Origin: Candidatus Avelusimicrobium facis
GTDB taxonomy: Bacteria; Elusimicrobiota; Elusimicrobia; Elusimicrobiales; Elusimicrobiaceae
Assembly (NCBI GenBank): GCA_900762815.1
Contig: CAAFHX010000060.1
Location: 1-15,473, forward strand
DNA length: 15,473 nt
Direction: 5' to 3'
Numbering within the stretch: position 1 is the first letter of the stretch; each line of letters opens with the position of its first letter. Shown in pieces: positions 15,388 through 15,473 of this stretch. Under the pieces are notes generated by a model. That model ran no database searches. It worked only from the letters and a program-made list of their open reading frames with translations, and had not been told where the DNA came from. Made by a program: the position numbers and the translations under genes.

Positions 15388-15415
15388 TTGAAAATATAAA
15401 AAAATCCGTTATACT
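15388..15415 (+). promoter_or_regulatory. Strong sigma-70-type promoter at the right edge
   Basis: TTGAAA (15388-15393), a 16-base A/T-rich spacer and TATACT (15410-15415) make the best -35/-10 pair in the window. Transcription should begin near 15422-15424 at AGGGG. No gene has begun before the window ends, so the product is unknown. Confidence 0.65.
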
Positions 15416-15421
15416 AGCAGT

Positions 15422-15473
15422 AGGGGACGGCCATAAGAGAACCTATTTTAGGGTTATGCCCTCTAACAGGGCT
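15422..15473 (+). other. 5' end of an unidentified transcript, structured, cut by the window edge
   Basis: The predicted RNA begins AGGGGACGG. It can fold CATAA (15432-15436) with TTATG (15454-15458) around CCTA/TAGG, followed by a hairpin GCCCT-CTAAC-AGGGC (15458-15472). An ATG at 15456 opens a frame (MPSNRA) that runs off the edge, but its SD-like GGG is too close. It may be a small structured RNA or an mRNA leader; nothing in the 50 bases lets me name it. Confidence 0.35.

Noticed and set aside
15422..15473. Fluoride (crcB) riboswitch at the right edge, suggested by GGGGA, AACC and TTATGCCCTC
   Set aside because: The first stem and the required pseudoknot partner cannot be formed, and TGATG is replaced by TTATG.
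1..15473. CRISPR arrays, insertion sequences, integrases or phage genes
   Set aside because: No spaced direct repeats, transposase or recombinase motifs, or terminal inverted repeats were seen; all large frames belong to ordinary chromosomal genes.

Overview
The window looks like chromosomal DNA of a Gram-negative (diderm) bacterium. It encodes a complete outer-membrane efflux system, a diaminopimelate (DAP) branch that feeds peptidoglycan, SppA and DnaJ. Codon use and base composition look even across all genes, and I see no insertion sequence, integrase, phage gene, CRISPR array or attachment site. The gene mix and style remind me of gut-associated Elusimicrobiota, but this is an impression and not a placement.

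Layout. (1) 24-1139 (+): dnaJ, closed by a hairpin terminator. (2) 1194-1460: a gene-free stretch with several inverted repeats, lying between two terminators. (3) 5374-1505 (-): a tight operon dapA > asd > dapB > Mur ligase (MurC/Mpl type). Its junctions are an SD overlapping a stop, a GTGA overlap and an ATGA overlap, and a strong terminator ends it. (4) 5465-7204 (+): sppA and a Yip1-like membrane protein, driven by a promoter divergent from dapA. (5) 7310-13444 (+): an efflux operon tetR > tolC-like > periplasmic adaptor > RND pump, with a palindrome (probable TetR operator) over its start region. (6) 13585-15123 (+): an exported 512-residue protein of unknown function. (7) 15205-15276 (-): tRNA-Cys(GCA), convergent with the previous gene. 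(8) 15388-15473 (+): a strong promoter and the start of a structured transcript that runs off the window.

Functionally, region 3 makes DAP precursors from aspartate semialdehyde and couples them to a Mur ligase. Region 4 handles membrane-protein or signal-peptide turnover. Region 5 exports toxic compounds through an inner-membrane/adaptor/outer-membrane channel under local repression. All are envelope functions. The enzymes belong to known families. The points most worth checking are the unusual Mur ligase in the DAP operon (atypical P-loop, cysteine-rich tail), the adaptor that lacks a helical hairpin, DapA's altered lysine site, the unknown exported protein, the structured gene-free stretch at 1194-1460 and the unidentified transcript at the right edge. 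I found no clear evidence of a wholly new multi-gene system.
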